From Klebsiella oxytoca (GTDB lineage: Bacteria; Pseudomonadota; Gammaproteobacteria; Enterobacterales; Enterobacteriaceae), in NCBI RefSeq assembly GCF_009707385.1, contig NZ_CP046115.1, positions 4,402,001 through 4,466,000 on the forward strand: a stretch of DNA of 64,000 nt, given 5' to 3'. Of this stretch, positions 17,973-27,151 are shown in pieces. Within the stretch, counting starts at the first letter, position 1. Every line of letters starts with the position of its first letter. A program made the position numbers and the translations under genes. The notes under the pieces were generated by a model, which saw only the letters and a list, made by a program, of their open reading frames with translations, made no database searches and was not told where the DNA came from.

Positions 17973-19100
17973 ATGGCTGAAGTTATTTTCAACAAACTGG
18001 AAAAGGTCTACTCCAACGGCTTCAAGGCGGTACATGGTATCGATCTGAAAATCGCGGACGGCGAGTTTATGGTCATCGTTGGACCATCGGGCTGCGCCAA
18101 ATCCACTACTCTGCGCATGCTGGCCGGTCTGGAAACGATCAGCGGCGGTGAAGTACGCATCGGGGAGAAAATCGTGAATAACCTCGCGCCAAAAGCGCGC
18201 GGTATCGCGATGGTGTTCCAGAACTACGCGCTCTATCCGCATATGACGGTGCGCGAAAACCTCGCCTTTGGTCTGAAGTTGAGCAAGCTGCCAAAAGATC
18301 AGATTGAAGCCCAGGTGAACGAAGCGGCGAAAATCCTTGAGCTGGAAGAGCTGCTGGACCGTCTGCCGCGTCAGCTCTCCGGCGGCCAGGCACAGCGCGT
18401 GGCGGTTGGCCGTGCGATTGTGAAGAAGCCGGACGTGTTCCTGTTCGATGAGCCGCTGTCTAACCTTGACGCCAAGCTGCGCGCCTCAATGCGTATCCGT
18501 ATTTCCGACCTGCACAAGCAGTTGAAGAAATCCGGCAAACCGGCGACCACCGTTTACGTTACCCACGATCAGACCGAAGCGATGACCATGGGCGACCGCA
18601 TTTGCGTGATGAAGCTGGGCCATATCATGCAGGTGGATACCCCGGACAACCTCTATCACAAGCCGAAAAATATGTTTGTAGCCGGATTTATCGGCGCGCC
18701 GGAGATGAATATTCGTCCCAGCCAGCTGGTTGAACAAGCGGGCCGCCTGCATCTGACCGTTGGCGATGGCCTGCTGCCGCTAAACGACAGACTGCAAAGC
18801 AAGGTCGATACCCATAAGAACCAGCAGGTGTTCTTTGGCGTACGCCCGGAGTTTGTCTCTATCTCTGATGAACCATTTGTTGAAGGCTCCTGCCCTGGCG
18901 AGATGGTGCGCGTAGAAAACATGGGTCATGAATTCTTCGTCTACCTGAAGGTGGCCGATTATGAACTGACCGCCCGCGTGCCTTCAGATGAAGCGAAGCC
19001 AATGATTGAGAAAGGACTTCATCGTACGGTGCATTTCAAATTCGATCTCAACAAGTGTCATATCTTTGACGCCAAAACTGAACAGAACATCTCTCTGTGA
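17973..19100 (+). CDS. togA: TogA, oligogalacturonide ABC transporter ATPase
   Basis: A 375-residue nucleotide-binding subunit of the MalK/UgpC type. Walker A is GPSGCAKST (residues 37-45), the Q-loop VFQNYALYPHM, signature LSGGQAQRVAVGRAI near 133-147, Walker B VFLFDEPLSNLD, and the switch His in YVTHDQTEAMTM. The C-terminal third is an OB-fold regulatory domain (VFFGVRPEFV). Note the A in Walker A where many homologues have G-K-S (GCAKST is normal for some UgpC relatives). Two copies should power TogMN. Confidence 0.92.
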   Translation: MAEVIFNKLEKVYSNGFKAVHGIDLKIADGEFMVIVGPSGCAKSTTLRMLAGLETISGGEVRIGEKIVNNLAPKARGIAMVFQNYALYPHMTVRENLAFGLKLSKLPKDQIEAQVNEAAKILELEELLDRLPRQLSGGQAQRVAVGRAIVKKPDVFLFDEPLSNLDAKLRASMRIRISDLHKQLKKSGKPATTVYVTHDQTEAMTMGDRICVMKLGHIMQVDTPDNLYHKPKNMFVAGFIGAPEMNIRPSQLVEQAGRLHLTVGDGLLPLNDRLQSKVDTHKNQQVFFGVRPEFVSISDEPFVEGSCPGEMVRVENMGHEFFVYLKVADYELTARVPSDEAKPMIEKGLHRTVHFKFDLNKCHIFDAKTEQNISL

Positions 19101-19116
19101 ACCCTGGAGTATTAAA

Positions 19117-20403
19117 ATGAAAAAAGTGCTTTTAAGCGCCGCAATCTCCGCAACTTTGGCCCTTACCGCGTTACCTTCCATGGCGAAGGACGTTGACCTG
19201 CGTATGTCATGGTGGGGCGGCAACGGCCGCCACCAGGTGACCCTCAAGGCGCTGGAAGAGTTTCATAAACAAAACCCTGATATTAACGTTAAAGCGGAAT
19301 ATACCGGCTGGGACGGCCACCTTTCGCGTCTGACCACGCAAATCGCCGGCGGTACCGAGCCGGACGTGATGCAAACCAACTGGAACTGGCTGCCGATCTT
19401 CTCGAAAAACGGCGAAGGCTTCTACGATCTCAACAAAATGAAGGACGTGATCGACCTGAGCCAGTTTGATGCCAAAGAGCTGCAAACCACCACGGTGGAC
19501 GGCAAGCTTAACGGTATTCCGATTTCGGTCACCGCGCGCGTGTTCTACTTCAACGACGAGACGTGGAAAAAAGCCGGCGTTGAGTACCCGAAAACCTGGG
19601 ACGAACTGCTGGCGGCGGGTAAAACCTTCGAGAGCAAGCTGGGTAAACAATACTACCCGGTGGTGCTGGAACATCAGGACACTCTGGCCCTGCTGAATTC
19701 ATATATGATTCAGAAGTACAACCAGCCGGCTATCGACGAAAAAACGAAGAAGTTTTCTTACAGCAAAGAGCAGTGGGTCGAATTCTTCGAGATGTATAAA
19801 AAGCTGGTCGACAGCCACGTAATGCCGGACACCAAATACTATGCATCATTTGGTAAGAGCAACATGTACGAAATGAAGCCGTGGATCCAGGGTGAATGGG
19901 GCGGCACCTACATGTGGAACTCCACCATTAACAAATACTCCGACAACCTGAAGCCGCCGGCTAAGCTGGAGCTGGGCAGCTATCCAATGCTGCCGGGCGC
20001 TACCGACGCGGGTCTGTTCTTTAAACCTGCGCAGATGCTCTCCATTGGTAAATCGACTAAAAACCCGGAAGCGGCGGCGAAGGTCATCAACTTCCTGCTG
20101 AACAGCAAAGAAGGGGTTGAGACGCTGGGCCTGGAGCGCGGCGTGCCGTTGAGCAAAGTGGCGGTGCAATACCTGACCGAAAACGGCGCGATCAAAGAAG
20201 ACGATCCGGCAGTATCCGGCCTGCGTCTGGCACAGTCCCTGCCGGCCAAGCTCTCCGTATCGCCATACTTCGATGACCCGCAGATCGTCGCTCAGTTCGG
20301 TACCTCTCTGCAGTACATCGACTACGGGCAGAAAACCGTGGAAGAGACGGCAGTTGACTTCCAGCGTCAGTCTGACCGCATCCTGCGCCGCGCGATGCGC
20401 TAA
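19117..20403 (+). CDS. togB: TogB, oligogalacturonide-binding protein
   Basis: A 428-residue periplasmic solute-binding protein (family 1). The signal peptide is residues 1-23 ([23 protein letters not shown] then KDVDLRMSWWGG). Family marks include FHKQNPDINVKAEYTGWDGHLSRLTTQIAGGTEPDVMQTNW and the C-terminal TVEETAVDFQRQSDRIL. It collects oligogalacturonides and delivers them to TogMN. The ATG at 19117 follows GGAG. A strong terminator hairpin follows, before ogl. Confidence 0.92.
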   Translation: MKKVLLSAAISATLALTALPSMAKDVDLRMSWWGGNGRHQVTLKALEEFHKQNPDINVKAEYTGWDGHLSRLTTQIAGGTEPDVMQTNWNWLPIFSKNGEGFYDLNKMKDVIDLSQFDAKELQTTTVDGKLNGIPISVTARVFYFNDETWKKAGVEYPKTWDELLAAGKTFESKLGKQYYPVVLEHQDTLALLNSYMIQKYNQPAIDEKTKKFSYSKEQWVEFFEMYKKLVDSHVMPDTKYYASFGKSNMYEMKPWIQGEWGGTYMWNSTINKYSDNLKPPAKLELGSYPMLPGATDAGLFFKPAQMLSIGKSTKNPEAAAKVINFLLNSKEGVETLGLERGVPLSKVAVQYLTENGAIKEDDPAVSGLRLAQSLPAKLSVSPYFDDPQIVAQFGTSLQYIDYGQKTVEETAVDFQRQSDRILRRAMR

Positions 20404-20422
20404 TTGCTTGTTATCGGTACTT

Positions 20423-20454
20423 ACCCCGCAGCTCCGGCTGCGGGGTATTTTTTT
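20423..20454 (+). terminator. Terminator/attenuator between togB and ogl
   Basis: A perfect 10-bp stem ACCCCGCAGC / GCTGCGGGGT with a TCCG loop, followed by ATTTTTTT. It sits in the 66-base gap before ogl copy 1, on the same strand. It either ends the tog transcript or lowers read-through into ogl. Confidence 0.85.
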
Positions 20455-20469
20455 AGCAAGGAGTCAAGA

Positions 20470-21597
20470 ATGAAAGGCAAAATCATCCCGCTGAAGTTTC
20501 TGCATACGCAGGACAGCGAAACCGGTCACCAGGTGATCCGGATGACGCCACCGCATGTTATCTGCCATCGCAACTATTTCTATCAAAAATGCTTTACCCG
20601 GGATGGCAGCAAGCTTATTTTCGGCGGCGCGTTTGAAGGCCACTGGAACTACTATTTTCTCGATATCGCCGCCCAGCAGGCTATCCAACTCACCGACGGG
20701 CCGGGCGATAATACCTTTGGCGGTTTCCTTTCCGCCGACGATCGGGCGCTGTGGTATGTGAAAAACAACCAGCAGCTGCGCCGTGTGGATCTGGCCTCGC
20801 TGGAGGAGCAGGTCGTATATCAGGTGGATGATGAATGGGTGGCCTACGGGACCTGGGTCGCCAACAGCGATGACAGCCAGCTGGTGGGCATCGAAATCAA
20901 AAAAAGCGACTGGCAGCCGCTGACCGACTGGGGCAAGTTCCGCGCATTCTACTTCACCGAGCCGGAGTGCCGGCTGATTAATATCGACCTGCACAGCGGC
21001 GAACGGCGCGTGGTATTGCAGGAAAAACGCTGGCTCGGCCACCCGATTTACCGCCCGTTTGATGACAGCACCATCGCCTTCTGCCATGAAGGCCCGCGCG
21101 ATGCTATCGATGCCAGAATGTGGCTTATCAACGCAGACGGCAGCAATATGCGCAAGGTTCGCCAGCACCAGCCGGGAGAAAGCTTTACGCACGAGTTCTG
21201 GGTACCGGATGGCTCCGCGCTTTACTACGTCGCACATCAGGAAAACGATCCGCATCGTTATCTGTACTCTGCCGACCCGGCAACGCTGGAAAATCGCCAG
21301 CTGATGGCGATTCCTCCCTGTTCACATTTGATGAGCAATCACGACGGTTCCCTGGTCGTCGGCGACGGCGCGCCGCATAATACCGGCGATATTAGCCTGA
21401 ACGATCCGTTTATTTGGCTGTTTGATATTGCCGCCGGCAGGCAGACCGCGGTGTGCCGCCATGACTCGACGTGGAAAGTGATTGAAGGCGAGCGCCAGGC
21501 GACGCATCCTCATCCCTCTTTTTCACCGGATAACCGCTGGGTGCTGTTTACCTCCGATAAAGAGGGTATGCCGGCGCTGTATCTGGCGGAAGTGTAG
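20470..21597 (+). CDS. ogl: Oligogalacturonate lyase, copy 1 (PL22)
   Basis: A 375-residue cytoplasmic seven-bladed beta-propeller lyase of family PL22. It cleaves digalacturonates and unsaturated dimers into monomeric keto-uronate. The metal-binding histidines and glutamine are visible in PCSHLMSN and ERQATHPHPSF; HEFWVPDGSALYYV and FCHEGPRDAIDARMW match the family. It is about 16 residues shorter than the second copy at 30185 and clearly diverged from it, so this is not a recent duplication. ATG 20470 follows AAGGAG. It is downstream of togB across a terminator. Confidence 0.88.
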   Translation: MKGKIIPLKFLHTQDSETGHQVIRMTPPHVICHRNYFYQKCFTRDGSKLIFGGAFEGHWNYYFLDIAAQQAIQLTDGPGDNTFGGFLSADDRALWYVKNNQQLRRVDLASLEEQVVYQVDDEWVAYGTWVANSDDSQLVGIEIKKSDWQPLTDWGKFRAFYFTEPECRLINIDLHSGERRVVLQEKRWLGHPIYRPFDDSTIAFCHEGPRDAIDARMWLINADGSNMRKVRQHQPGESFTHEFWVPDGSALYYVAHQENDPHRYLYSADPATLENRQLMAIPPCSHLMSNHDGSLVVGDGAPHNTGDISLNDPFIWLFDIAAGRQTAVCRHDSTWKVIEGERQATHPHPSFSPDNRWVLFTSDKEGMPALYLAEV

Positions 21598-21611
21598 TGA
21601 TTCGGCAACGT

Positions 21612-21700
21612 CCCGGCTCGCGCGATGCTTAGCCGGGCTACCGCCCTCTGCGGGCCGGTAGATCCGGTAGCCCGGGTAAGGCGTTTACGCCGCAACCCGG
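21612..21700. repeat. REP palindrome pair
   Basis: CCCGGCTCGCGCGATGCTTA-GCCGGGCTAC (21612-21643) and the inverted GTAGCCCGGGTAAGGCGTTT...AACCCGGGA (21667-21702) lie between the converging ogl and porin genes. Confidence 0.75.
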
Positions 21701-21708
21701 GAGGACCG

Positions 21709-23052
21709 TCAGAAGAAATATTTAAATCTTACCCGCGCGCCGTAGCGTTCATCGGTATTGCCGCTTTTCGCCGCCGATGAATCCAGCCACGACGCATAGG
21801 CGCCGAGATAAATATTAAAGTTCGGCATATCCATAATATTCGGCAGCTGCCATGAAGTATGAATAGTGTGGATGTCATAGCGTCCCGGCGCCAGAATCGC
21901 GCAGTCGCCATCGCACTCCGCGCTCACGCCGGACATATTAAACTGGTCGATTTTATTATGCGCATAGATGTAGCCGAGCTCCACACGGCGCCATAACGCA
22001 TTGATACCGGCGCTGAAATCCTTTTCGTCCGCCGCATCCAGATACGCGGTACTCAGATTCACCACCGCCCCGTTTTCGGCATCGGTTTTCAGCGTATTCC
22101 AGCTCATTGTCATCCCGTAGCCGGTACGGCTGGACTGATCGACCCAGCGGCCGTTCTGATTCTGGTAACCGTAAGCATTGTTAACGAGGTTGCTCTCCAT
22201 TGCCGCCGCTACTGACCAGGCGCCAGACTGCCAGGCCGCGACCGGACGCACGTACACCACATTTTTACGGTTATCCAGCGCGTTACCGTGATAGTTGTGG
22301 TCCACAAACAGCGAGCTGCCGTCCTCCACCAGCGTGTTGACTTCGAAATACCAGTTATCGATATTTTTACTCAGCAGGAAGTTGCCGCCGCTGCTGCTGC
22401 GCCCGCGTCCCTCTTTCATCATGTAAATATAGCCGTAGCCGTCGCTATACAGATCGTTGGCGGTGTTGCCGGAATATTCAATAAAGGTATCCTGATTAAG
22501 CGGAAACATATCATAAGCTTCGAAGCGGCCGATTTTAATTTTCCAGTCATCCTGCTGGCCGAAGAAAAATGCGGCATCATCAAGATTCATTTTGCCATTT
22601 ATATCCGCCAGCGGCTGCACGCTGAATCCAGCATATTTACCGTCAGCCCCTTTACGCAATCCATCAACGCCCAGAAGAATACGTCCGTTAATATCCCAAC
22701 GCTCTTTATCACCCGGCGCCCAGTTTTTATTGGCGCTGGTTTTCACCGACGTCAGGCTGCCGGTACGGCTGGCACCGTCCATATTAAACTCAACGTCGCC
22801 ATAGAATTTTAATTCACCATAATCATTAAGCTGTAAAGCGGGTTTAGCCGGTGCGGCAGTCACCACGGCTGCTGGCGTCTCCTGACCTTTAAGCGCGCGG
22901 ATTTCCGCCTCCGCGCTGGCCGCCCGCTGCTCGGTCGCCTTTAGCCGTTGCTCCATTTGCGCCAGCCGTTCCTCAAGAGATAACGGCGCCTGCGCATTAG
23001 CCAGAGGGGTAAATAAAGACGTCAGAACACACCCGATCCAGATTTTATTCAT
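21709..23052 (-). CDS. Outer-membrane carbohydrate porin, RafY-like
   Basis: A 447-residue beta-barrel protein. It has a signal peptide (MNKIWIGCVLTSLFTPLANA), then a coiled-coil stretch (LEERLAQMEQRLKATEQRAASAEAEIRALKG) as in LamB/ScrY-type porins, then alternating beta strands that end in VRFKYFF with the C-terminal Phe needed for barrel insertion. The best family match I recognise is the raffinose glycoporin RafY. It is the third gene of the fructoside operon, 168 bases after the GH32 gene with a hairpin and a palindromic repeat between, so it may be expressed separately. It should let the di- or trisaccharide cross the outer membrane. Confidence 0.8.
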   Translation of the reverse strand: MNKIWIGCVLTSLFTPLANAQAPLSLEERLAQMEQRLKATEQRAASAEAEIRALKGQETPAAVVTAAPAKPALQLNDYGELKFYGDVEFNMDGASRTGSLTSVKTSANKNWAPGDKERWDINGRILLGVDGLRKGADGKYAGFSVQPLADINGKMNLDDAAFFFGQQDDWKIKIGRFEAYDMFPLNQDTFIEYSGNTANDLYSDGYGYIYMMKEGRGRSSSGGNFLLSKNIDNWYFEVNTLVEDGSSLFVDHNYHGNALDNRKNVVYVRPVAAWQSGAWSVAAAMESNLVNNAYGYQNQNGRWVDQSSRTGYGMTMSWNTLKTDAENGAVVNLSTAYLDAADEKDFSAGINALWRRVELGYIYAHNKIDQFNMSGVSAECDGDCAILAPGRYDIHTIHTSWQLPNIMDMPNFNIYLGAYASWLDSSAAKSGNTDERYGARVRFKYFF

Positions 23053-23105
23053 CGGTAAACCCTTTTATTAAATTAAGTTTTTATTTATAGGTAAAACACG
23101 ACAAT

Positions 23106-23137
23106 AATAACCCGCCCACCGTCGAAGACGGGTTATT
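23106..23137 (-). terminator. Hairpin between GH32 gene and porin gene
   Basis: AATAACCCG pairs with CGGGTTATT around an inner GTCGAAGAC hairpin. T-rich sequence follows on the minus strand but there is no unbroken run, so it may be an attenuator or an RNA-stability stem rather than a full stop. Confidence 0.5.
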
Positions 23138-23143
23138 AACAAC

Positions 23144-23209
23144 TATACCCGTCATACTTCAAGTTGCAGGTGCGTTGGCTTTCCTGCAACTCGAATTATT
23201 TAGGGTATA
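23144..23209. repeat. Long palindromic enterobacterial repeat, short copy
   Basis: TATACCCGTCATACTTCAAG at one end and GAATTATTTAGGGTATA at the other enclose the stem AGTTGCAGG / CCTGCAACT. The same ends flank the elements at 45267-45393 and 62801-62912. The family resembles the palindromic repeat often called YPAL in Yersinia and seen across enterobacteria. This 66-bp copy lies inside the fructoside operon. Confidence 0.75.
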
Positions 23210-23220
23210 TTCAATAACGA

Positions 23221-24660
23221 TTATTCCAGCTGCCAGGCTCCCGCTTCCGTTAAATATGCCGAACCGCTCCAGGCAAATAGAGCTAATTCACGTTTGTCGG
23301 CATCCGGATATATACGGCTACTCAGACAGGCCTCGCCATCATTAACAAACACTTCGACGGAAGAGCTATCGAAAAATACCCTCAGCTTCAGATCGGCCCC
23401 CTCGGTCAACGGGACGCTGCGGGTGCCGCACAGGCCATACTGCGGATAATGACGCTCCAGCACCAGGCGCTGCATTTGCGCATCCACGTAAACGCGCAGA
23501 CCATCGCCGAAGCTCAGGCCGTACTGCTCGGCGCTGCTATTTGCGCAATCCCAGTGGAGGATCGCTTCCATCGCCTCACAGTTTTCTACCATGGTGGTTT
23601 GCTGATTTTTCAGGGTCGTTACCGGCCACGGGAACCAGGCGCCGCGCATGCTCTCGACCTCCTTCGCCGGACGCATCTGCAGCCGATTATCCGCGCTCAG
23701 GCTCAGCTCGCGCGGCAGCGAAAGCATGCCCGCCCAGCCGTCCTGCTGCTCCGGCTGCGGGGATTCCCACATATCCAGCCAGCCGATGACGATGCGGCGG
23801 CCGTCGGGAGTAAGGAAGCTCTGCGGCGCATAGAAATCGTGCCCGCGATCCATTTCCACAAACGCCCCCTCGCGCACAAACGCCTGCCCCGGCCGCCAGT
23901 CGCCGAGCAGATAGCCGCTCTGGAACAGGTTACGGTTCTGATAGCCTTTTGCCTCCAGTCCCTGCGGAGAGAACATCAGAACGTGCTTACCGTTGAGAAC
24001 GAAGAAATCCGGGCACTCCCACATGTAGCCCATCTCTTTTTCCGCCTCATCCAGCACACCGGCGTCCTGCCACTGGCGTAGATCGGTTGAACGATACAGC
24101 CGCACCTGGCCGGTATCGCCATCGCGAGCGCCGACGATCATGTACCAGCTGTCTCCTGCGCGCCAAACTTTCGGGTCGCGGAAATGATGCATACCCGGCG
24201 GAGTGTCAACCACTATTCCCTGGCGCTCGAAGCGAATACCGTCGAGGCTGGTCGCCAGACACTGCACCTGATAAAGGTTACCTTCGTCGTTAGGATCGCC
24301 GTGGAATTTATGTCCGGTATAAATCAGCGCCAGCGTATCGCCATCGACCACCGCCGAGCCGGAGAAGCAGCCGTCTTTATCCTCCGGTCCTTCCGGGGCC
24401 AGCGCCACCGGCAGATGCTCCCAGTGCAGCAGATCCTTGCTGCGCGCGTGGCCCCAGTGCATTGGTCCCCACTGGGTGGAGTATGGATGATGTTGATAAA
24501 ACGCGTGGTACCAGCCGTCGAACCATACCAGGCCATTAGGATCGTTAATCCAGCCCGCGCGGGCGGCCAGGTGATAGCGCGGATACCAGCGCAGGTTCAG
24601 TTTTTCATGTTTAGCCTGCAGCTCTTGCTCAGCTCTGGAAATTGAATAGGTCATATTCAT
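23221..24660 (-). CDS. cscA: GH32 beta-fructofuranosidase (sucrose-6-hydrolase type, CscA-like)
   Basis: A 479-residue glycoside hydrolase of family 32. The nucleophile Asp is in WINDPNGLVWF (residues about 35-45), the transition-state Asp in HFRDPKVW, and the acid/base Glu in MWECPDFF; FSGSAV and a C-terminal beta-sandwich (FFDSSSVEVFVNDGE) complete the fold. No signal peptide, so it acts in the cytoplasm on sugar brought in by the LacY-type permease. The closest relative I recognise is E. coli CscA; raffinose or short fructo-oligosaccharides are other possible substrates. It starts 12 bases after the permease stop. Confidence 0.85.
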   Translation of the reverse strand: MNMTYSISRAEQELQAKHEKLNLRWYPRYHLAARAGWINDPNGLVWFDGWYHAFYQHHPYSTQWGPMHWGHARSKDLLHWEHLPVALAPEGPEDKDGCFSGSAVVDGDTLALIYTGHKFHGDPNDEGNLYQVQCLATSLDGIRFERQGIVVDTPPGMHHFRDPKVWRAGDSWYMIVGARDGDTGQVRLYRSTDLRQWQDAGVLDEAEKEMGYMWECPDFFVLNGKHVLMFSPQGLEAKGYQNRNLFQSGYLLGDWRPGQAFVREGAFVEMDRGHDFYAPQSFLTPDGRRIVIGWLDMWESPQPEQQDGWAGMLSLPRELSLSADNRLQMRPAKEVESMRGAWFPWPVTTLKNQQTTMVENCEAMEAILHWDCANSSAEQYGLSFGDGLRVYVDAQMQRLVLERHYPQYGLCGTRSVPLTEGADLKLRVFFDSSSVEVFVNDGEACLSSRIYPDADKRELALFAWSGSAYLTEAGAWQLE

Positions 24661-24672
24661 TACTCTTTCGAT

Positions 24673-25914
24673 TCAGATAGCGGAAGTTTGCGGCACCAGC
24701 GGGTCCGAAGAGGATTTTGTGGAACGCAACAAGAAGATGGAAATAAAAGTGGTGCAGAACACCAGCAGTCCCATGATCAAATAGGACTGGGCGAAGCCGT
24801 ATTTCTCATAGCTATAGCCCGCCAGCGGCGACAGTACGGTAGCGATAACCGAGCTGGTGCAGGCAAAGCCCACCAGGTACAGGGTGGATGAAAGACGCTT
24901 GTCGAAGTTCAGGCTGTTGTATTTAAAAATGGAAACCAACAGCACCGGCAGTTCGACCGCGTGCAGAAGCTTAGTGATGGAGATAAGCAGCGGCCCTTCC
25001 ACCAGCCCGGATGCCACCATACGCATCGCCATCACCATTCCGGCGAAGATGAGACCGTTTTTCGCGCCGATGCGGTTAACCAGCCACGGCGCGCAGAACA
25101 TACCGGCGGCCTCCAGGAACACCTGGAACGAGTTCAGGTAGCCGTACATCTCGTTGCCTTCCTGTAAGGTCGGGAACTGGGAAGAGAAGTAGACCGGAAA
25201 CTGCTGGTCGTAAACGCCGTAGATGCAGGTGCCGATGACGAAGAAGACCAGCGCCCAAAATCGCGGCAGGGTCAGCAGGCGCAGGGCATCCTCCAGCGTG
25301 ACTTTACCGCCCGATACCGCTTCCTGCATGGCATGCGGCGCGGAAGAGACCCGCAGTCGCGCCAGTAGCATAAAAAAGACCAATCCGGAGCAGCTGGCCA
25401 CCGCGAAGTTTAAGTGCGGGTTAATGTTGAACAGCAAACCGGCGAAGAAGGTGGCCACCGCCCAGCCCAGCGATCCCCACATCCGCGCCTTGCCGAATTC
25501 AAACTGGCTCTGGCGCGCGACGCGCTCGGTGTAGGATTCCAGAACCCCGATACCGCCGTTGAAGGTCAGCCCGATATATATGCCGCCAAAAATACTGCCG
25601 AGCAGCACGTTAACTTTCAGCAGATAGCCAAACAGCATGTAGGCCGGCCCGGAGAGGATCAGCAGTACGGTGATGTACCAGAGCAGATTTTTACGCAGCC
25701 CCAGTTTGTCCTGGATAAAGCCATAGCAAACCTGGGCAAACAGCGCGGAGACGGAGAGCACCGCGTAAATAATGCCGGTGTCCCCCGCTTTCAAACCTAC
25801 TTCCTGGTGCAGCCAGATAGAGAGCAGCGAACCGGAAGAGGACCAGGTTACGAAAAAGAAAAACAGTAACGCACTGAGTAACGGATAGCTGTGAGAGTGA
25901 TGCGCTTTCATCAT
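24673..25914 (-). CDS. cscB: LacY-family sugar/proton symporter (CscB/RafB-like)
   Basis: A 413-residue twelve-helix permease of the oligosaccharide:proton symporter family. The family signatures are visible: FFFFVTWSSSGSLLSIWL at the N terminus, CYGFIQDKLGLRKN in the first cytoplasmic loop, YGYLNSFQVFLEAAGMF, and LHAVELPVLLVSIFKYNSLNFDKRLSSTLYL, which contains the translocation residues. It is the first gene of the operon under two operator-like palindromes. Sucrose and raffinose permeases cannot be told apart by eye, so the symbol follows the operon pattern. Confidence 0.8.
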   Translation of the reverse strand: MMKAHHSHSYPLLSALLFFFFVTWSSSGSLLSIWLHQEVGLKAGDTGIIYAVLSVSALFAQVCYGFIQDKLGLRKNLLWYITVLLILSGPAYMLFGYLLKVNVLLGSIFGGIYIGLTFNGGIGVLESYTERVARQSQFEFGKARMWGSLGWAVATFFAGLLFNINPHLNFAVASCSGLVFFMLLARLRVSSAPHAMQEAVSGGKVTLEDALRLLTLPRFWALVFFVIGTCIYGVYDQQFPVYFSSQFPTLQEGNEMYGYLNSFQVFLEAAGMFCAPWLVNRIGAKNGLIFAGMVMAMRMVASGLVEGPLLISITKLLHAVELPVLLVSIFKYNSLNFDKRLSSTLYLVGFACTSSVIATVLSPLAGYSYEKYGFAQSYLIMGLLVFCTTFISIFLLRSTKSSSDPLVPQTSAI

Positions 25915-25943
25915 GACATTCTCATGTAGGAGTAATGCTCATA

Positions 25944-26024
25944 TGGTAACGTTAACAAAAAACAGATCTCATGTCGTTTTACCGCGATTCATGATGTTAA
26001 TCACAAAAGTTAACGTTAACATTA
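25944..26024. promoter_or_regulatory. Pair of LacI-type operators for the fructoside operon
   Basis: TGGTAACGTTAACA (from 25944) and AAGTTAACGTTAACATT (from 26007) share the perfect palindrome core TTAACGTTAA or TAACGTTA, about 63 bases apart. Two operators in a divergent promoter region suit repression by DNA looping. A CRP-like sequence (ATGATGTTAATCACA) lies between them. Confidence 0.7.
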
Positions 26025-26155
26025 TAAGAGTGCGATCGCGATCAAATATTCCTCGCCAGCGCAGACGGTACGTGTACGATAGAATATCGTATGATCCTTT
26101 TACATCAGTAAGTTAGTAAAACCCCGCAGCCGACGGCTAGGGTGGAGCACTCAAT

Positions 26156-27151
26156 ATGGCATCCCTGAAAGATGTGGCAAAGCTGGCGAATGTATCGCTG
26201 ATGACGGTTTCCCGGGCGTTGAATAGCCCGGAAAGGCTGAAGCCGGAGACCCTGGCTCGCGTCCAGGCCGCTATCGAACAGACCAATTACGTCCCCGATC
26301 TGTCGGCGAAAAAAATCCGCGGCGCTCACGCCACGCCAAATACCATTGGAGTGCTGGCGCTGGATACCGTCACCACGCCCTTCTCGGTGGAGATTACGCT
26401 CTCCATTGAAGAAACCGCGCGGGCGCACGGCTGGAACAGCTTCGTGGTGAACATGTTCTCTGACGATAGCCCGGAAACCATTGTCGACCTGCTGCTCTCC
26501 CACCGTCCTGACGGAATTATCTACACCACCATGGGTTTGCGACAGGTGCCGCTCCCGGCCAAGCTGTTAACCCTTCCCTGCGTACTGGCTAACTGTGAAA
26601 GCCTGCACGATCCGGTGGCCAGCTATATCCCTGATGACGAGCAGGGCCAGTATACGGCGGTACAGGCGCTGCTGGCCGCGGGCTACCGTCGCCCACTGTG
26701 CCTGCATCTCCCGGCCAATCATCTGGCCACCGTCCGCCGCCGTCAGGGGCTGGAGCGCGCCTGCCGCGAAGCGGGTATTAACCCGGATACCCTCGAGCAC
26801 TGCTATATGGCGTACGGCGACGAACACTATCGCGATATTCCCGCTATGGTGCTGACGCATATCAAGCAGCAAACGCCGCGGTTCGACTCGGTGATTTGCG
26901 GCAACGACCGCATCGCGTTTATGGTTTATCAGACGCTGCTGGCGCACGGGTTGCGCATCCCGCAGGATGTGGCGGTCGTGGGCTATGACAATATGGTGGG
27001 GATTGGCGATCTGTTTTTACCACCGCTTTCAACGGTACAGCTGCCGCACTATGAAATCGGGCGCCTGAGCGCCCTGCATATTATTAACGGCGACAGCCAT
27101 CGGGATACGGTACGGGTCACCAGCCCGTGGCTGCCGCGCGAGTCGTTATAA
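26156..27151 (+). CDS. cscR: LacI-family repressor of the fructoside operon (CscR-like)
   Basis: A 331-residue LacI-type regulator with helix-turn-helix MASLKDVAKLANVSLMTVSRALNS and a sugar-binding domain (IGVLALDTVTTPFSVEITLSIE, CGNDRIAFMVYQTLL, VVGYDNMVGIGDLFLPPLSTV). It is divergent from the permease gene with two palindromic operators between, the standard layout for CscR. An additional perfect palindrome, TACGATAGAATATCGTA at 26075-26091, lies close to its own start and could serve autoregulation. The gene abuts the convergent araE stop with no gap. Confidence 0.85.
   Translation: MASLKDVAKLANVSLMTVSRALNSPERLKPETLARVQAAIEQTNYVPDLSAKKIRGAHATPNTIGVLALDTVTTPFSVEITLSIEETARAHGWNSFVVNMFSDDSPETIVDLLLSHRPDGIIYTTMGLRQVPLPAKLLTLPCVLANCESLHDPVASYIPDDEQGQYTAVQALLAAGYRRPLCLHLPANHLATVRRRQGLERACREAGINPDTLEHCYMAYGDEHYRDIPAMVLTHIKQQTPRFDSVICGNDRIAFMVYQTLLAHGLRIPQDVAVVGYDNMVGIGDLFLPPLSTVQLPHYEIGRLSALHIINGDSHRDTVRVTSPWLPRESL

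Noticed and set aside
18082..18110. TogA Walker A reading GPSGCAKST as a defective ATPase
   Set aside because: The Lys and Ser/Thr are present and UgpC-type ATPases often have Cys-Ala or Cys-Gly there; all other ATPase motifs are intact.
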